Shown here: positions 33,701 through 47,674 of the stretch, in pieces
Layout of the letters: every line of letters begins with the position of its first letter
Position numbering within the stretch: position 1 is the first letter of the stretch
NCBI RefSeq assembly: GCF_000499385.1
Contig: NW_013652052.1
Span: forward strand, 16,001 to 80,000
DNA length: 64,000 nt
From: Eimeria necatrix
Lineage: Eukaryota > Apicomplexa > Conoidasida > Eucoccidiorida > Eimeriidae
Direction of reading: 5' to 3'
Notes under the pieces: generated by a model
Told to the model about the DNA's origin: nothing
What the model saw: only the letters and a program-made list of their open reading frames with translations
Database searches by the model: none
Position numbers and translations under genes: made by a program

Positions 33701-34011
33701 ATAGAACAGCCCCGCATTATAATTTGGAAAATTTATTTTATGAAAAGTTTGCAGCTAAGGACGAGCGGCACACAGAAAAAAGAATTTTTAACTTTTTCAT
33801 TGTATAAGTTCCAAACTTTCCAGGAAACACAAAATCTTTTTTGAAGGTCTTTACTATTCAAAAAAAGAATCTTCTCTTAAAAGCATTTTACTTTTTTCAA
33901 GAAAAGAATCTTTTCCTAAAAGCATTTCATTTTTCATTAAAAAATTAATATCCAAAAATTGACAAAGTGCTTCACAGCTTCAAATTTGGAAAAGCCCTAC
34001 GCGAAATATCT

Positions 34012-34135
34012 AATTAGGAATTACATTTTAATTAAATGTTTGAACCAAATATTGGATTTGGAATTATATTTTGATTAAATGTTTTAACCAAACTTTAAAT
34101 TGGGAATTATATTTTAATTAAATCTTTTAAAGACT
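34012..34135. repeat. Three-copy AT-rich tandem repeat, unit about 50 bp
   Basis: The unit contains ggaattatattttaattaa and then atgttttaaccaaa; three copies with small changes. Confidence 0.8.
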
Positions 34136-34274
34136 CTTATTTGCTGCTTCTGTCCCGCCCAGGCCTTCAACATAAATCATTTCTGCACTTCATTTAATTA
34201 AATTCTTTTTTGTTTAAACCATTTTTGCATTTCACTTACTTAAATTTTTCTTTTCTTAAATTGCAGAACTCCAC

Positions 34275-34700
34275 TTTGGCCCAGGGGGCCCCCCACGGCC
34301 AAATCTGTGGGGCCCAGGGGCCAGCAGGGGGGCCCCAAGCCCCCCTTAAGGCCATTTTTTGGTCTTTATTTATTTATTTATTTATCAAATATTTATTTGG
34401 TCATAATGTGAAAACCCAGGAGGCCCCAAAAGCCTCTGGGGGGCCCCATGGGCCCCAAAAGCTGCTATTGCAAAGAAATACCCCCAATAATGGCCCTGCA
34501 GGGGCCCCCTGGGGTCCCCTGGGGCCCCCCGGGGCCCCCCAGGGGCCCCCCAGGGGCCCCCCTGGGGCCCCTCTGGGGCCCCCCGGGGCCCCTGGGGCCC
34601 CTGGGGCCTTGGGGGCCTGGGGGGCCCCGGGGGCCCCTGGCTGGCTGTGAGCCCCTGTGGGGCAAAGGGGGGCCTCGAGGCCTCCAGAGCACTCGAGGGG
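34275..34700. repeat. GGGGCCCC-rich block 2
   Basis: Repeated CCCCTGGGGCCCC units, interrupted by a TTTA run at 34,365-34,400. Non-coding by the same reasoning as block 1. Confidence 0.85.
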
Positions 34701-34732
34701 GCCCCAAACCCTCGAAGTTCTTGCAAACAGCC

Positions 34733-34935
34733 AGACCCTAAACCCTAAACCCTAAACCCTAAACCCCAGACAGGGATTCCAATCTCCAGACCCTCCGCTG
34801 CTGAAGGAGCTGCGAGAGATGAGCGAACACGGCTTTGCTGCTGCAGTGCACACAGCAAATGCAGACATGAGCGGGAACCTCCCGAGGGTTTAGGGTTTAG
34901 GGTTTAGGGTTTAGGGTGTAGGGTTTAGGGTTTCG
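34733..34935. repeat. AAACCCT array facing a TTTAGGG array
   Basis: AAACCCT copies at 34,737-34,767 and TTTAGGG copies at 34,888-34,933 flank about 120 bp. This is the same head-to-head layout seen in introns of confirmed genes, so a spliced exon pair around it is possible, but none was identified. Confidence 0.85.
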
Positions 34936-35088
34936 GGCACAGATTTTGGATGCTTCTAAGTGGGATATTCGCACACACTAAACTGCAGCGTGGAGTGTAC
35001 AGACAGAAGGAACTGAGAAGGCAACTCAGCAGCTCGCGACGCCAGTGGACCACTGGACAGGGTATGCTGCTGCTGCTGCTGCTGCTGT

Positions 35089-35124
<36 letters not shown>

Positions 35125-35443
35125 AGCTGCTGGCTGTGCGCAGTTTTGTGTGTTTGATTCCACTTGTCTTGAAGTTTAAAATTAAAAGAAATAAAAGATT
35201 TGTGAGACAGGAGAGGAAGAAGCCTGCAGCTCGTTGGGGCCCTGCTGCTGCCCGGGCGCTGCTGCCACTGCTGCTGCTGCAGCAGCTGCTGCTCCTGCTG
35301 CTGCTGCTGCTGCTGAAGCAGACGACCTTCAGCAACACAGCGACGAAACTACTCATATATGCTGGCACACAAGTGAAAAAGAAATGAAGTGCTTTTGATT
35401 TTGGATTAGGGTTTAGGATTAAGGGTTTCCACTGCACATCTGA

Positions 35444-35457
35444 GGTGTATGTACACC
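35444..35457. repeat. GGTGTATGTACACC palindrome variant
   Basis: One-base variant of the dispersed palindrome, intergenic, about 300 bp upstream of the Vid27-like start codon. Confidence 0.85.
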
Positions 35458-35762
35458 TCAACACCCACTACCGAGCTCAGCGTCTGCAGCTCCGCTCGAA
35501 CGTTTGCGCGAACTCCAGACCTCACTTCTCTACTTCTTATCCTCAAACCCTAAACCCTAAACCCTAAACCCTAAACCCTAAACCCTAGAGGCTTGACTGG
35601 CTGCATCTCAAGCTGCCGTTTACTCGCGCGACGCGTGGGCGTCCTTCTCTGCATGTGTCTTCATCTTTTAAAGGCTAAACCCTTGACGCTAGGGCCTAAA
35701 CCCCAAACCATAAACCCTAAACCCTAAACCCTAATCCGTAAACCCCAGACCCGAACTTCACA

Positions 35763-36257
35763 ATGCTAAGCCTACTGGGGGGCCTCTTGAGAGGCCGGTC
35801 GCAGCAGCAGAAGAAAGACAAAAGCGCTAAGGGCTCAGACCCCTTCGCCGACTCCAAAGGTAAGAGCCTAAACCCTAAACCCTAAACCCTAAACGCTAGA
35901 CCCTAAACCGTAAGCCCTAAACCCTAAACCCTAAACGCTAAACCCTAAACCCTAGGTCCTGAATGCGAAGGCGGCAGGCCGGAACTCCGAGGGAGCAAAG
36001 CGCAGGCCAGGAACTCTGTTGAAGCGCTCACTGGACCCTAAGCCCTAAGCCGTAACCCTAAACCCTAAACCCTAAACCCTAAACCCTAGGGCTGCTGCGA
36101 GTTGCTGCAGTTGACGTGTATCTGGTGCGGGGGGAAAAGAGCAGCGAGCTGCTGCTGGATTGTTCTTTAATAATATCTTCGGAGACTTGTGTTTTTATTG
36201 GAGACCCTCCAGACGATGGTTTGGGAGCAGCAGCAGAACTCAGCTTCCTGAAGAAGT

Positions 36258-36288
<31 letters not shown>

Positions 36289-36427
36289 AGCCAGCAGCAG
36301 CAGCAGCAGCAAATTCGCCCTCGAGCTGCCGCACTCCGCCGTCTCCAGCTTCAGGCAGCACAAGCCCGACATGGTGCAGTTTGCGGTGAAGACAGAGTCA
36401 GGTGATTAATAATATGAACATAAATAA

Positions 36428-36462
<35 letters not shown>

Positions 36463-37457
36463 AATAATAATAATTAATTAATAAATGCTAAATTGTGGCA
36501 ATTTGGAAGTATAAGTGGCAGTTAAAGCTGCTGCTGCAGCAGCTTTAACTGCTGCTGCTGCTGCAGCAGCCGGCTAGTCCGGAAACTCGCGGGGTGTACA
36601 TACACCTGACGCAGTTTGTGGCCGCTGAAGATGCCTCCATTAATGCAGCATAAATTCATTTCTGTTAATTTCATAAATCTGGATTTAATTGTCTTTAATG
36701 GTTTTATTTTGCTGCAATCTTTTGCCTTGCTGCAGCTGCTTTTTGTTGGGGTGTATGTACACCGCAGAACATTTTGGATTTTCCGGGTGTATGTACACCG
36801 CAGCGCACGCGGTGTCTGTACACCTCGCCGCATTAGCAGTGCAGATCTTTTTAATTCAAATTTCATTTTATTTATTTCTTTAATTTGTTTCTTTATTTGC
36901 GGCTCTGCCCTTGCATGCGTTCTGGGGTTGCAGTGTATGTACACCTGGATTTGAGGGCACAGGAAGAGCCACATGCATTTATTTTCATTTTTATTTTTGA
37001 ATTTGATAAGACGCATTATATTTATTTTAAAAGTTTTGTAGAGTCTGAGGGAATGCTTATATTTCTTTATCATATATGTGTGCATGTATAGCTGCAGCCA
37101 CTGCAGCAGCAGCAACAGCAGCAGCTGCTGCTTGGATGCTGCAGCAGCTGCAGCGTCTGCTGCAGCAGCAACAGCGGTTGCTAATTGTTTGCTGCAGCGC
37201 GTAAGAGGGTTTTTTTTGTGCTGCAGATGCAGCAGCAGAACTGGGCCTGGTGTTCGCGACGGAAGCTGCTGCTGCGCTCTTCAGCCAGCTAATGGTGTCT
37301 TCCATTTGCTGCTGCTTTGCTGCAGCAGCAGCAAGCCGCTGCTGCCTGCAGCAGTTCGACCGCCTCGCAAATGAGTGGCTTACGGTGGAGTCCGAGGCGG
37401 AGGCCTTCATTAAGGAAAAAGAGGATTGTTCAGAGGCCTACCTGCTGGTTTACAAGG

Positions 37458-37507
<50 letters not shown>

Positions 37508-37691
37508 GGCGGCAGCAGCAAGGAGGGAGCTGCGGGCAAAGAAGGCAGCAGCAGCGGCAAGGGGAAGGCAGCAGCAGCAGCGGCGAGCAGCAGCAGCACT
37601 TTGCCTGCTGCTGCAGCAGACCCGGTCGCCACAGCAGTTGCTGCTGCAGTCGACGCTGCAGAGAACGAAGACGCCGCTGCTGCCTCTGGCG

Positions 37692-37740
<49 letters not shown>

Positions 37741-38018
37741 CAGCATTCCTGTGCCCCTCTGCTATGTTGCCATTTCCTATGACGAATTTATTGTGCCGCT
37801 GCCGCAGCAGCAGGAGCTGCAGTGGTGGGGGCCTTCGCCTGAAGGGGATAAGCGGCTATACAAGATTAGTTTTGCTGCTAGTGCAGCAGCAGCAGCAGCA
37901 GCAGCAGCGCCAGCAGCAGCAGCAGCAGCGCCAGCAGCAGCAGCAGCAGCAGCAGCGAGCGAGTCCAGCGCCCCGCCGCCCACGGCCAAGCAGCGAAAGC
38001 AGCAGGAACAGCAGCAGA

Positions 38019-38075
<57 letters not shown>

Positions 38076-39464
38076 GCCGCAAGTTCCTTGACACTTATGC
38101 TCTAGTCCTTGCGGAGGTCAGCAGCAAATGCCGCTTCTCCCCAGAGGAAGATTTGGAGAAGCAAATTGGGTACTATGGGGAATTCAATACTGCTCCCAGT
38201 TGTAAACCTTAAACCCTAAACCCTAAACCCCAAACCCTAAACCCTAAACCCTAAACCCTAGGTCCCGAGGCAGAGGGGCGACCAGCTCAGGGCCCCGCAA
38301 AGGCCTTTAACGACCCACTTACTCTGCTGCGAAGCCTTTCTGACTGGAGCGTTTAGGGTTTAGGGTTTAGGGTTTAGGGTTTAGGGTTTAGGGTTTGCTG
38401 CGCAGACGGGGAGGTAGAAGGCATGCAAATTGAAGACGCAGAAAGCGACCCGTCAGATGATGAGGAACAATTCCCCATTGTTGCGAGAGACCCAACAAGG
38501 TAAACCCTAAACCCTAAACCCTAAACCCTAAACCCTAAACCCTAAACCCTAAGCCCTAAGGGGGCCTGCAGTGTTGAACCTATACCGTAAGCCCTAAACA
38601 GTAGCGCAGCTGCTGGCTTCACAGGCAGTGCAGCGGGCTTCCGATGAGAGGGTTTAGGGTTTAGGGTTTAGGGTTTAGGGTTTAGGGAACGTTGCTTGAA
38701 TGACAGCTCCGGGACGCGTGGTTCAGCGCTCTGAGGGTTCAGGGTCTAACCGAGGGTTTAGGGTTTGAGCCAGAGCCTTGGGTTTAGGGTTTAGGGATTA
38801 GGGTTTAGGGTTTAGGGTTTAGGGATTAGGGTTTAGGGTTTAGGGTTTAGGGTTTAGGGTTTGGCGCAGGGACTTGCTGAAAACGGCCCCCGACTTCATG
38901 GCCAACGAAATGCTGGAAGCTGGGCAGCAGCGGGCGGTGGTTTTTAGGGTTGGGGCGGAGGGCCAAACCCTCAAGACAAAAAGGGACATGCAAGTCCTCA
39001 GGTTCGCAAACCCTAAACCCTAAACCCTAAACCCTAAACCCTAAACCCTGGGGCCAGCAGCGCGAGGCGCGGCGGGAGCTGTAGGCTCCTGGCGCAAGCC
39101 TCCAGTTTGGAGTTGCTGTTCGCCACGCCCCAGGTCATTAGAGTCCTAAACCCTAAACCCTAAACCCTAAACCCTAGACCCCAAACCCTAAACCCTAGCA
39201 GTAAGGTGTGCGCGGGATGATGCACAGGTTCGACGAGTATGGCAAGCCATCTGTCGTGGCGACAATCGACGGATCCAAAGTATGTTGCTGCTGCTGCTGC
39301 TGTTGCTTCTGCTGCTGTTGCTGCTGCTGCACGTGCTGCTGCTGCTGCTGCAGCAGCTGCAGGATGTGGTGCTGCTGCTGCACTCGCTGCCAGCATCATC
39401 GTTCCCTGCTGCCTTGCAGCAGCAGCAGCAGCAGCAGAGAGAGCGGCAGCAGCATCACCAAGAG

Positions 39465-39505
<41 letters not shown>

Positions 39506-40343
39506 CCAAGAGCACAGAAAGAGCAGCAGCAGCAGGGACAGCAGCAGCAACTGCATCAGCAGCTGCAGCAGCAGCAGAACCAGCAGCAGCAACAGCACAT
39601 TTGCTGCTGCAGTTTGTTTTGCTGCTGCTGCTCTCAGCTAAACTTGCAGGGCCAAGATCAGGGGCTGTCTTCGGCGCTGCTGCAGGACTGCGTAAGCTGC
39701 TGCTCAAAGCATTTGATTAATTTTTATTCATTTATTTTTAATTATTTATTATTATTTAATTATTTATTTTTATTTATTTATTTTTTATTTATTTATTATT
39801 TATTTTGTTTATTTGCTGCTGTTTGCCTTTACTTGCTGCGCACTTGGGCTCGCCGCCGGCTCTCCCGGGCCGCCCCTGACTGTCTGCTAGCTGGCTAGCT
39901 AGCTGGCTAGCCAGCTGGCTAGCTGGCTAGCTAGCTAGCTGGCTAGCTAGCTAGCTGGCTAGCTAGCTAGCTGGCTAGCTAGATGGCTAGCTAGCTGGCT
40001 AGCTAGCTAGCTGGCTAGCTACCTAGCTGGCTAGCGAGCTGGCTAGCAAGTTAACTGGATAGTCAGCCGGCTGGGTAGCTAGCTGGCTAGTTGGCTTGCA
40101 AGCTATCTGGCTAGCAGGCTGGCTGGCTGGCTAGCTGGCTGGCCAGCTGGATAGCTAGCTGGCTAGCTGGCATGATGCACAGCTAGCTGGCTGGCTAGCA
40201 AGCTGGCTAGCTAGCTAGCTAGCTGATTGGCTAGCTGGCGAATTAACGAGCTGTTTGGTTGGTTAGATAGCCAGCTAGTGGCTAGCTGCCAGCTAGGTAG
40301 CTGGTTAGCTGCGCAACTCGCTGGCTAGCTAGCTGTAGAGGTG

Positions 40344-40381
<38 letters not shown>

Positions 40382-42999
40382 CTCTGCTGCTGCATCAAGC
40401 CTTCGGATAGTTAATTGAACAGTTACTTGAATTATTTCGATTAATTAAATTAATTAAATTAGTTAGATTGGTTAATTAATTAAATTAGTTAAATTAAGTA
40501 ATTTAATTAATTAAATGGATTAAATTAATTAATTAAATTAATTAAATTAATTAAATTGATTTATTGTTTTTGGTTTTGCTGCTGCAGGAAAGGAGGCTCG
40601 TGCTGCTGCCCGCTGAGGACTCCAAAGCTCCTCCGTTTCTTTTTAATTTGGAAACAGAACAAGTTTTGCAAACCCTCAACGTAGACATGAAGGTCAAACC
40701 CTAAACCCTAAACCCTAAACCCTAAACCCTAAACCCTAAAGGCTAAAGGCTAAACCCTGGAGAGCCCTGGGCGCGCACAGGAAGTCTGAGCACCGGCGAC
40801 TTTAGAACAGCAGTGCACTCTCTAGGGCTAGGGTTTAGGGTTTAGGGTTTAGGGTTTAGGGTTTAGAGTTTAGGGTTTGGGGTGTTCACTTGGGGGTCTT
40901 AGCAGACGCTGGTTTTGGGGCTGCGCCACTGCAGCTCGGCGCAGACAGCGGCGAGGGCGTAGGGCCTAGGGTTTAGGGTTTAGGGTTTAGGGTTTAGGGT
41001 TTAGGGTTTAGGGTTTAGGGTTTGGGGCGCAGGTGAAGGGGATTTTGCCGCTAAAGGCGGACTCGAGACAAACCCTAGAGCCGAGGGTTTTGGCATTTAA
41101 TGACAAGAGGTTCTGCTGTATAGACACCAGAACCAAAGAAGCTGAAATTCGCCACAACTACACCTACTCCCAGAACCAGGGCTTTTCCTGCGGCGGTAAA
41201 CCCTAAACCCTAAACCCTAAACCCTAAACCCTAAGCCCTGAGTTTTGGCAAACCCTAGCGAGCCCGAGCAAGCCCTAGCAAGCCCGAGCGGACTCTGGGG
41301 ACTTGTGTGTTGCACTGAACTCTCGTAAACCCTAGCGGTCTGCAAACCCTCCTAAACCCTAGCGAGCCCGCGCAAACCCTAGCAAACCCTCCTAAACCCT
41401 AGGAGCCCGCGCACGGGATCGCGGAGCCTAGGGTTTAGGGTTTAGGGTTTAGGGTTTTTGCCGAAGCCAGAGGGCGCGCGGGGAGCAGCAGCGCGCGTTG
41501 GGAGCGCCCAGCGCAGGGCCTAGGGTTTAGGGTTTAGGGTTTAGGGTTTAGGGTTTAGGGTTTGCTGCAGCGACGGACGAGGAGGGCCACTTGCTGCTGG
41601 GGAGCAGCAAAGGGGTTTTGAGACTTTATGATGGAAAGACAGATAATGAGGGGGTTTACAAAAGAGCTAAAACACAAATCAGTGGTTTAGGAGACCCCAT
41701 ACTCCACGTGGCAGTCACCCGCGACGGCAGCTGGATTCTCGGTAAACCCTAAACCCTAAACCCTAAACCCTAAACCCTAAGGGGTGGGCTGGGGGTCGGG
41801 GGTGGGGAGAGGCAGTGGGTGCTGCTTGCGAACTGGCGAGGTCCAGCGGGTGCATCGACTTGGCCAACCCAAATCCCAAACCCCAAACCCCAAACCCTAA
41901 ACCCTAAACCCTAAACCGCAAACCCTAAACCCTGGAAATGAGAGAGGGATTCTCGGGCGGGAGGAACTGCAGTTCCCTAGCAGCAAAAGTTCACTGGCTG
42001 CTGCTGCGGTGCACGCCCGCAAACCCTAAACCCCAAACCCTAAACCCCAAACCCTAAACCCCAAACCCTAAACCCCAAACCCTAAACCCTAAACCCTAGA
42101 CCCTGCGGTGTGCTGCAGCGACCTGCGCGCGGTACCTGCTGCTGTACCCCGTGCGTCCGGAGGGCCGCAGCAAAACGGGGTTTACTTTTCCGCTGGGAGA
42201 GTTAAAACCTAAACCCTTGCTGCTGCAGCTGCTGCTGCAGGACGTCAGCAAGTTTAACCTGCAGTGCTGCTGCTTCCGAGCAGCAGCTTTTGATGCAGCG
42301 GAGCAGCACATCGTCACCAGCACCAACAACCTCGTCATCATCTGGGACTTCGTGTCCGCAAACCCTAAACCCTAAACCCTAAACCCTAAACCCTAAACTC
42401 TAAACCCTAGGCCGTGGGCCCTTGTTGTGTAGGATTTCGAGCGGTGGCCGTGTCGGCAAAGCCCCAAACCCCGATTTAGGGTTTGGGGGCAGCGAAGCCG
42501 AACTCGGGGGCTCCGGGCCCCGTGAGGCAACTCGCGGCAGGGTTTAGGGTTTAGGGTTTAGGGTTTAGGGTTTAGGGTTTAGGGTTTAGGGTTTGGGTTG
42601 CAGGGCCGTGAAAAACGGCAAAACTGATGCCTATCAAATCCGGCGCATTAGCGACTACATAAAGGACTTGGCGTTCTTGAAGGCCGGGGAGAGGGAGGCG
42701 GTCCTCATGGTCAGCGAGGGTTTAGGGTTTAGGGTTTAGGGTTTAGGGTTTAGGGTTTCGAGGGTTTAGGGTTTAGGGCTTGGGGTTGGGGTGGAAGACA
42801 CCCCTAGGGTTTGGGAGCGGCGGCTCGGCGCCGCTTCGCGCTTTGGGGCAGAGCAAAGGGTAAGTTGGCCGTCGAGGGTTTAGGGTTTAGGGTTTAGGGT
42901 TTAGGGTTTGGGGTGTTTGCATAGGTAACACCGTCGTCGATTACAACTCGCGGAGTGCGCAGGACATACCAAGACTGCAAGAGTGAGTCGGAGCCATAA
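35763..42999 (+). CDS. Vid27-like protein (WD40-like C-terminal domain)
   Basis: Twelve exons: 35763-35859, 36090-36401, 37227-38201, 38406-38499, 38870-39001, 39228-39279, 40588-40692, 41033-41195, 41571-41741, 42119-42353, 42604-42709, 42925-42999. They sum to 2517 nt (838 aa) with all phases matching; exon 2 could instead start at 36111. The C-terminal half matches the fungal/plant Vid27 family: an acidic SDDEEQFP stretch, RFDEYGKPSVVATID, LLLGSSKGVLRLYD, AKTQISGLGDPIL, DGSWILATCARYLLLY, HIVTSTNNLVIIWDF and NGKTDAYQIRRI. Vid27 proteins are cytosolic; in yeast the name comes from vacuolar import and degradation, but the biochemical role is poorly known. Exon 3 carries long Ser, Ala and Gln runs from CAG tracts. 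Most introns contain AAACCCT or TTTAGGG arrays. The last exon is the least certain. Confidence 0.86.
36593..36945. repeat. Five palindrome copies in Vid27 intron 2
   Basis: GGTGTACATACACC 36593-36606, GGTGTATGTACACC 36750-36763 and 36786-36799, GGTGTCTGTACACC 36811-36824, and AGTGTATGTACACC 36932-36945. The intron is otherwise AT-rich, starts with an (AAAT)n run (36,425-36,485) and lacks telomere-like arrays. Confidence 0.88.
39885..40340. repeat. GCTAGCTGG array in Vid27 intron 6
   Basis: More than 40 gctagctggc/gctagctagc units with scattered changes, inside the 1.3-kb intron 39280-40587. CTG triplets (39,283-39,380) and a TTTA run (39,720-39,800) precede it and an attaattaa run (40,430-40,565) follows. 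Confidence 0.92.
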
Positions 43000-43823
43000 C
43001 TGGCAGCAGCAGCAGCAGCAGCAGCAGCTGATGCTGTTGCAGCAGCAGCAGCTGCTGCTGCTGCTGCTGCAGCTGCAGCACGAGCCAATACAGCAACGCT
43101 TGCTGCTGCAGCAGCAAGAGCTGCTGCGGCGGCAGGAACGGATGCTCCATTTTTTTGCTGCTTATCGGTTGGCTTTTGCTGTATGTAACAGCTGCAGCAG
43201 CAACTGCAGCAGCAGCAGCAGCAACTGCAGCAGCAGCAGCAACTGCAGCAGCTGCAGCAGCAGCTGCTGCTGCTAGCTTGTTGAGTTTCTGTTGGGGCAC
43301 ATGCGGTGTACGTACACCCCAGCACGCGCAGCACAGCGCTGCAGGTCTTGTCTTGCGGGGCAACAGTTCCTGAACTCTAAACCCTAAACCCTAAACCCTA
43401 AACCCTAGTCCAAAACCCTAGTTGATAAACCCTAGACTCTGCAAGCCTTCTAGCGGCCGGGTGCCATCTCAGGTGTACGTACACTTCAGCAGACGCAAGC
43501 TAGGGTTTAGGGTTTGGAGAGTATGAGGAGGGTTTAGGGTTTGGAGAGTATGAGGAGGGTTTAGGGTTTGGAGAAGATGAGGAGGGTTTAGGGTTTGGAG
43601 AGTATGAGGAGGGTTTAGGGTTTGGAGAATATGAGGAGGGTTTAGGGTTTGGAGAATGTGAGGAGGGTTTAGGGTTTGGAGAGTAGGGGGAGGGTTTGGA
43701 GAACAGGGAGAGGGTTTTAGGGTTTAGTTGGTGGCTAGGGTTTAGGGTTTGCGAAGGACGCTGGGGCTTCGGAGTAAAGAAAGTGACAAAGCGTTTGGGG
43801 TTTAGGGTTTAGGGTTTAGGGTT
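43000..43823. other. Convergent intergenic region with triplet, telomere-like and palindrome repeats
   Basis: Lies between the Vid27-like stop and the GPI8 stop on the other strand. It holds CAG/CTG tracts (43,005-43,275), two palindromes (43305-43318 and 43472-43485, the latter with one change), AAACCCT copies (43,378-43,407) and the 27-bp minisatellite below. No gene supported; Ser/Cys/Ala-rich frames here are triplet artefacts. Confidence 0.65.
43500..43735. repeat. 27-bp minisatellite built on the TTTAGGG motif
   Basis: About seven copies of a unit containing GGGTTTAGGGTTTGGAGA then a gtatgagga-type spacer, with single-base changes and shortening at the right end. Confidence 0.9.
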
Positions 43824-45651
<1,828 letters not shown>

Positions 45652-45688
45652 TGCTGCAGCTCAACGCCGAAACACAGACCCTACGCGA

Positions 45689-45702
45689 GGTGTACGTACA
45701 CC
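45689..45702. repeat. GGTGTACGTACACC palindrome 5' of GPI8
   Basis: Perfect copy 38 bp upstream of the GPI8 start codon, in the likely promoter or 5' UTR. Confidence 0.9.
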
Positions 45703-45855
45703 CGAAAAAAACCCAGCACTTAATGACAACAGTAAAAAACAAAAAGACAAAACCAAAAAGAAGTCAAAAATCTTGTTCTGAACCCGCAGCAGCAGCAGCA
45801 GCAGCAGCAGCAGCTCGCAGCAGTCAGGGGGGCCCCCCAGCACTGCTGCCGACTC

Positions 45856-45889
<34 letters not shown>

Positions 45890-46993
45890 GCGGAAGCAAA
45901 TGATATTATTGTAAAAATAATATAAATGGCTTTTATTAATCAAATTAAAAGGACAAAAAGCAGGTGTGGGGCCCCCAGCGGTTCCTTTCTTGTCTTCCGG
46001 CGCTGCTGCCGTGTGTGTACAGCGAGTGGTCAGTTTGGTGTGTTCTCGCCAATTAATTTCGGCATTTAATCCTTTATTAAATTAAATTTATCATTTAATT
46101 CGAATTTAAATTTATTTATTTCCAAATTGTGGACACAAATGGGCCAAAACGACCCGAGGGCGCAGCAGCAACAGCTGCGCGTACACCCCAAGGTCACAGC
46201 TGGCGCCACCCGCGCTGCTGCTCTTTTCTCTCTTCTTCATTTTATTTTATCTTTTTATTTTAATTATTTCCTTTTATTCATTTCTTTTATTTTTTTGCCA
46301 TCTGAGGCTTCGCCAACAGCCCCGAGAGGCCCCCTACCTCGCGCCCTGGGCTGCTAGGGTTTAGGGTTTAGGGTTTAGGGTTTAGGCCTAGCACGCCAAG
46401 TCAGGGGGGGCTGCGCTTGGAGAGCCAAAGGCCTTTGGAATCTGCTGCTGCTGCTGGCCAGGCAGCCCCTCTAGCAGCTAGCTAGCAGCAGCTAGCTAGC
46501 AGCAGCTAGCTAGCAGCAGCTAGCTAGCAGCAGCTAGCTAGCAGCAGCTAGCTAGCCTAGCTAGCCAATTTCGACTAGCCAGCAGCAGCTAACCAGCTGC
46601 AGTTAGCTAGCAGCCAGCAGCAGCTAGCTAGCAGCCAGCAGCAGCTAGCTAGCAGCCAGCAGCAGCTAGCTAGCAGCCAGCAGCAGCTAGCTAACTGCGA
46701 ACAATCCAGGCACTTCTCCATTGCAGCGCTTTTCATGCTGCTGCTGCTGCTGCTGCCGTTGCTGTTACTGCTGCTGCTGTTCCTGATACTGCCGCTGCTG
46801 TTGCTGCTGCTGCTTCTACCGATAGTCCTGCTGCTGCTATCACTGATACGGCCACTGCTGTTGCTGACACTGCTGCTGCTGTTGCTAACACTGCTGCTGC
46901 TACTGCTGCTGCTGCTACTGCTGCTACTGCTGCCGCTGCTGCAGCACAAACATTGAAGAGAAGTGAGTTAGTGAGTTAGGGCGAGCGAGCTGG

Positions 46994-47007
46994 GGTGTAC
47001 GTACACC
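46994..47007. repeat. GGTGTACGTACACC palindrome
   Basis: Perfect copy, extended to 18 bp with flanking GG and CC, intergenic. Confidence 0.9.
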
Positions 47008-47250
47008 CCAAGCAGCCGAAGCATATAGACTAACAAAGGCCTGCCTTGCCCGCGCCAAATAATCTAATTGACATTATTAAATTAAATTAAATTAAATTTA
47101 ATTTAATTTAATTAAATTTAAATTAATTAAATTTAATTTAATTAAATTTAATTATCTATTTAAGTGTTACAAACGCCAGGCAGGCACGCGACTGCTGAGG
47201 TGTACAGACAGCGCAGCCGCGTAAGGATCCAACGAGCTCCCTCGGGCACA

Positions 47251-47295
<45 letters not shown>

Positions 47296-47674
47296 GCTTC
47301 TGTTGCTGCTGCTGCTCAAGCAGCCACCCCATTAGCGAGACAGCCTCGCTGCTGTTTCTGCTGTTGCTGCTACTGCAGCTGCAGCAGCAGCTGCTGCGGG
47401 GCCCCACAGCTGCAGCAGCAGCCGCTGAAGCAGCAGCACACAGCTGCAGCAGCAGCCGCAGCAGCAGCTGCTGCTGCTGTGGGGCCCCGCTGCCCCACAA
47501 GAGCAACAGGAAATAACAAAAGAGAAAACTGAATTCGACGGAAGCAGCAGCAGCAGCAGGGCGCAGCCAGCTGTACGTACAGCTCAACACACAGCCAGCC
47601 AGGCCAAACCCATTTCTTTCTTTTCACTTTTATTTTTCTTTTCTTCTTTTCTTTCTTCAGGCCCTCCACTCCAC

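Larger units (their letters stand above)
26700..34260. other. AT-rich island without a recognised gene
   Basis: About 7.5 kb with few CAG tracts after 27,200, no AAACCCT arrays and no ORF longer than about 116 codons with a recognisable motif. It holds an imperfect long hairpin, AT microsatellites, a GCTAGC run at 28,065-28,120 and a degenerate satellite, listed separately. Short ORFs here look like chance. Confidence 0.6.

Noticed and set aside
34925..35464. Overlapping 145- and 179-residue frames on opposite strands
   Set aside because: Leu/Ser runs from CTG tracts plus unremarkable sequence; no motif, and neither strand is favoured.
43500..43735. CRISPR-like direct repeats with spacers
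   Set aside because: Contiguous minisatellite in a eukaryotic nuclear sequence; the spacers are also repeated.
46575..46949. Ser/Asn-rich minus-strand frame ending in LASCCWL repeats
   Set aside because: Translation of CTG/CTA triplets and the GCTAGCAGCA array; no independent support.
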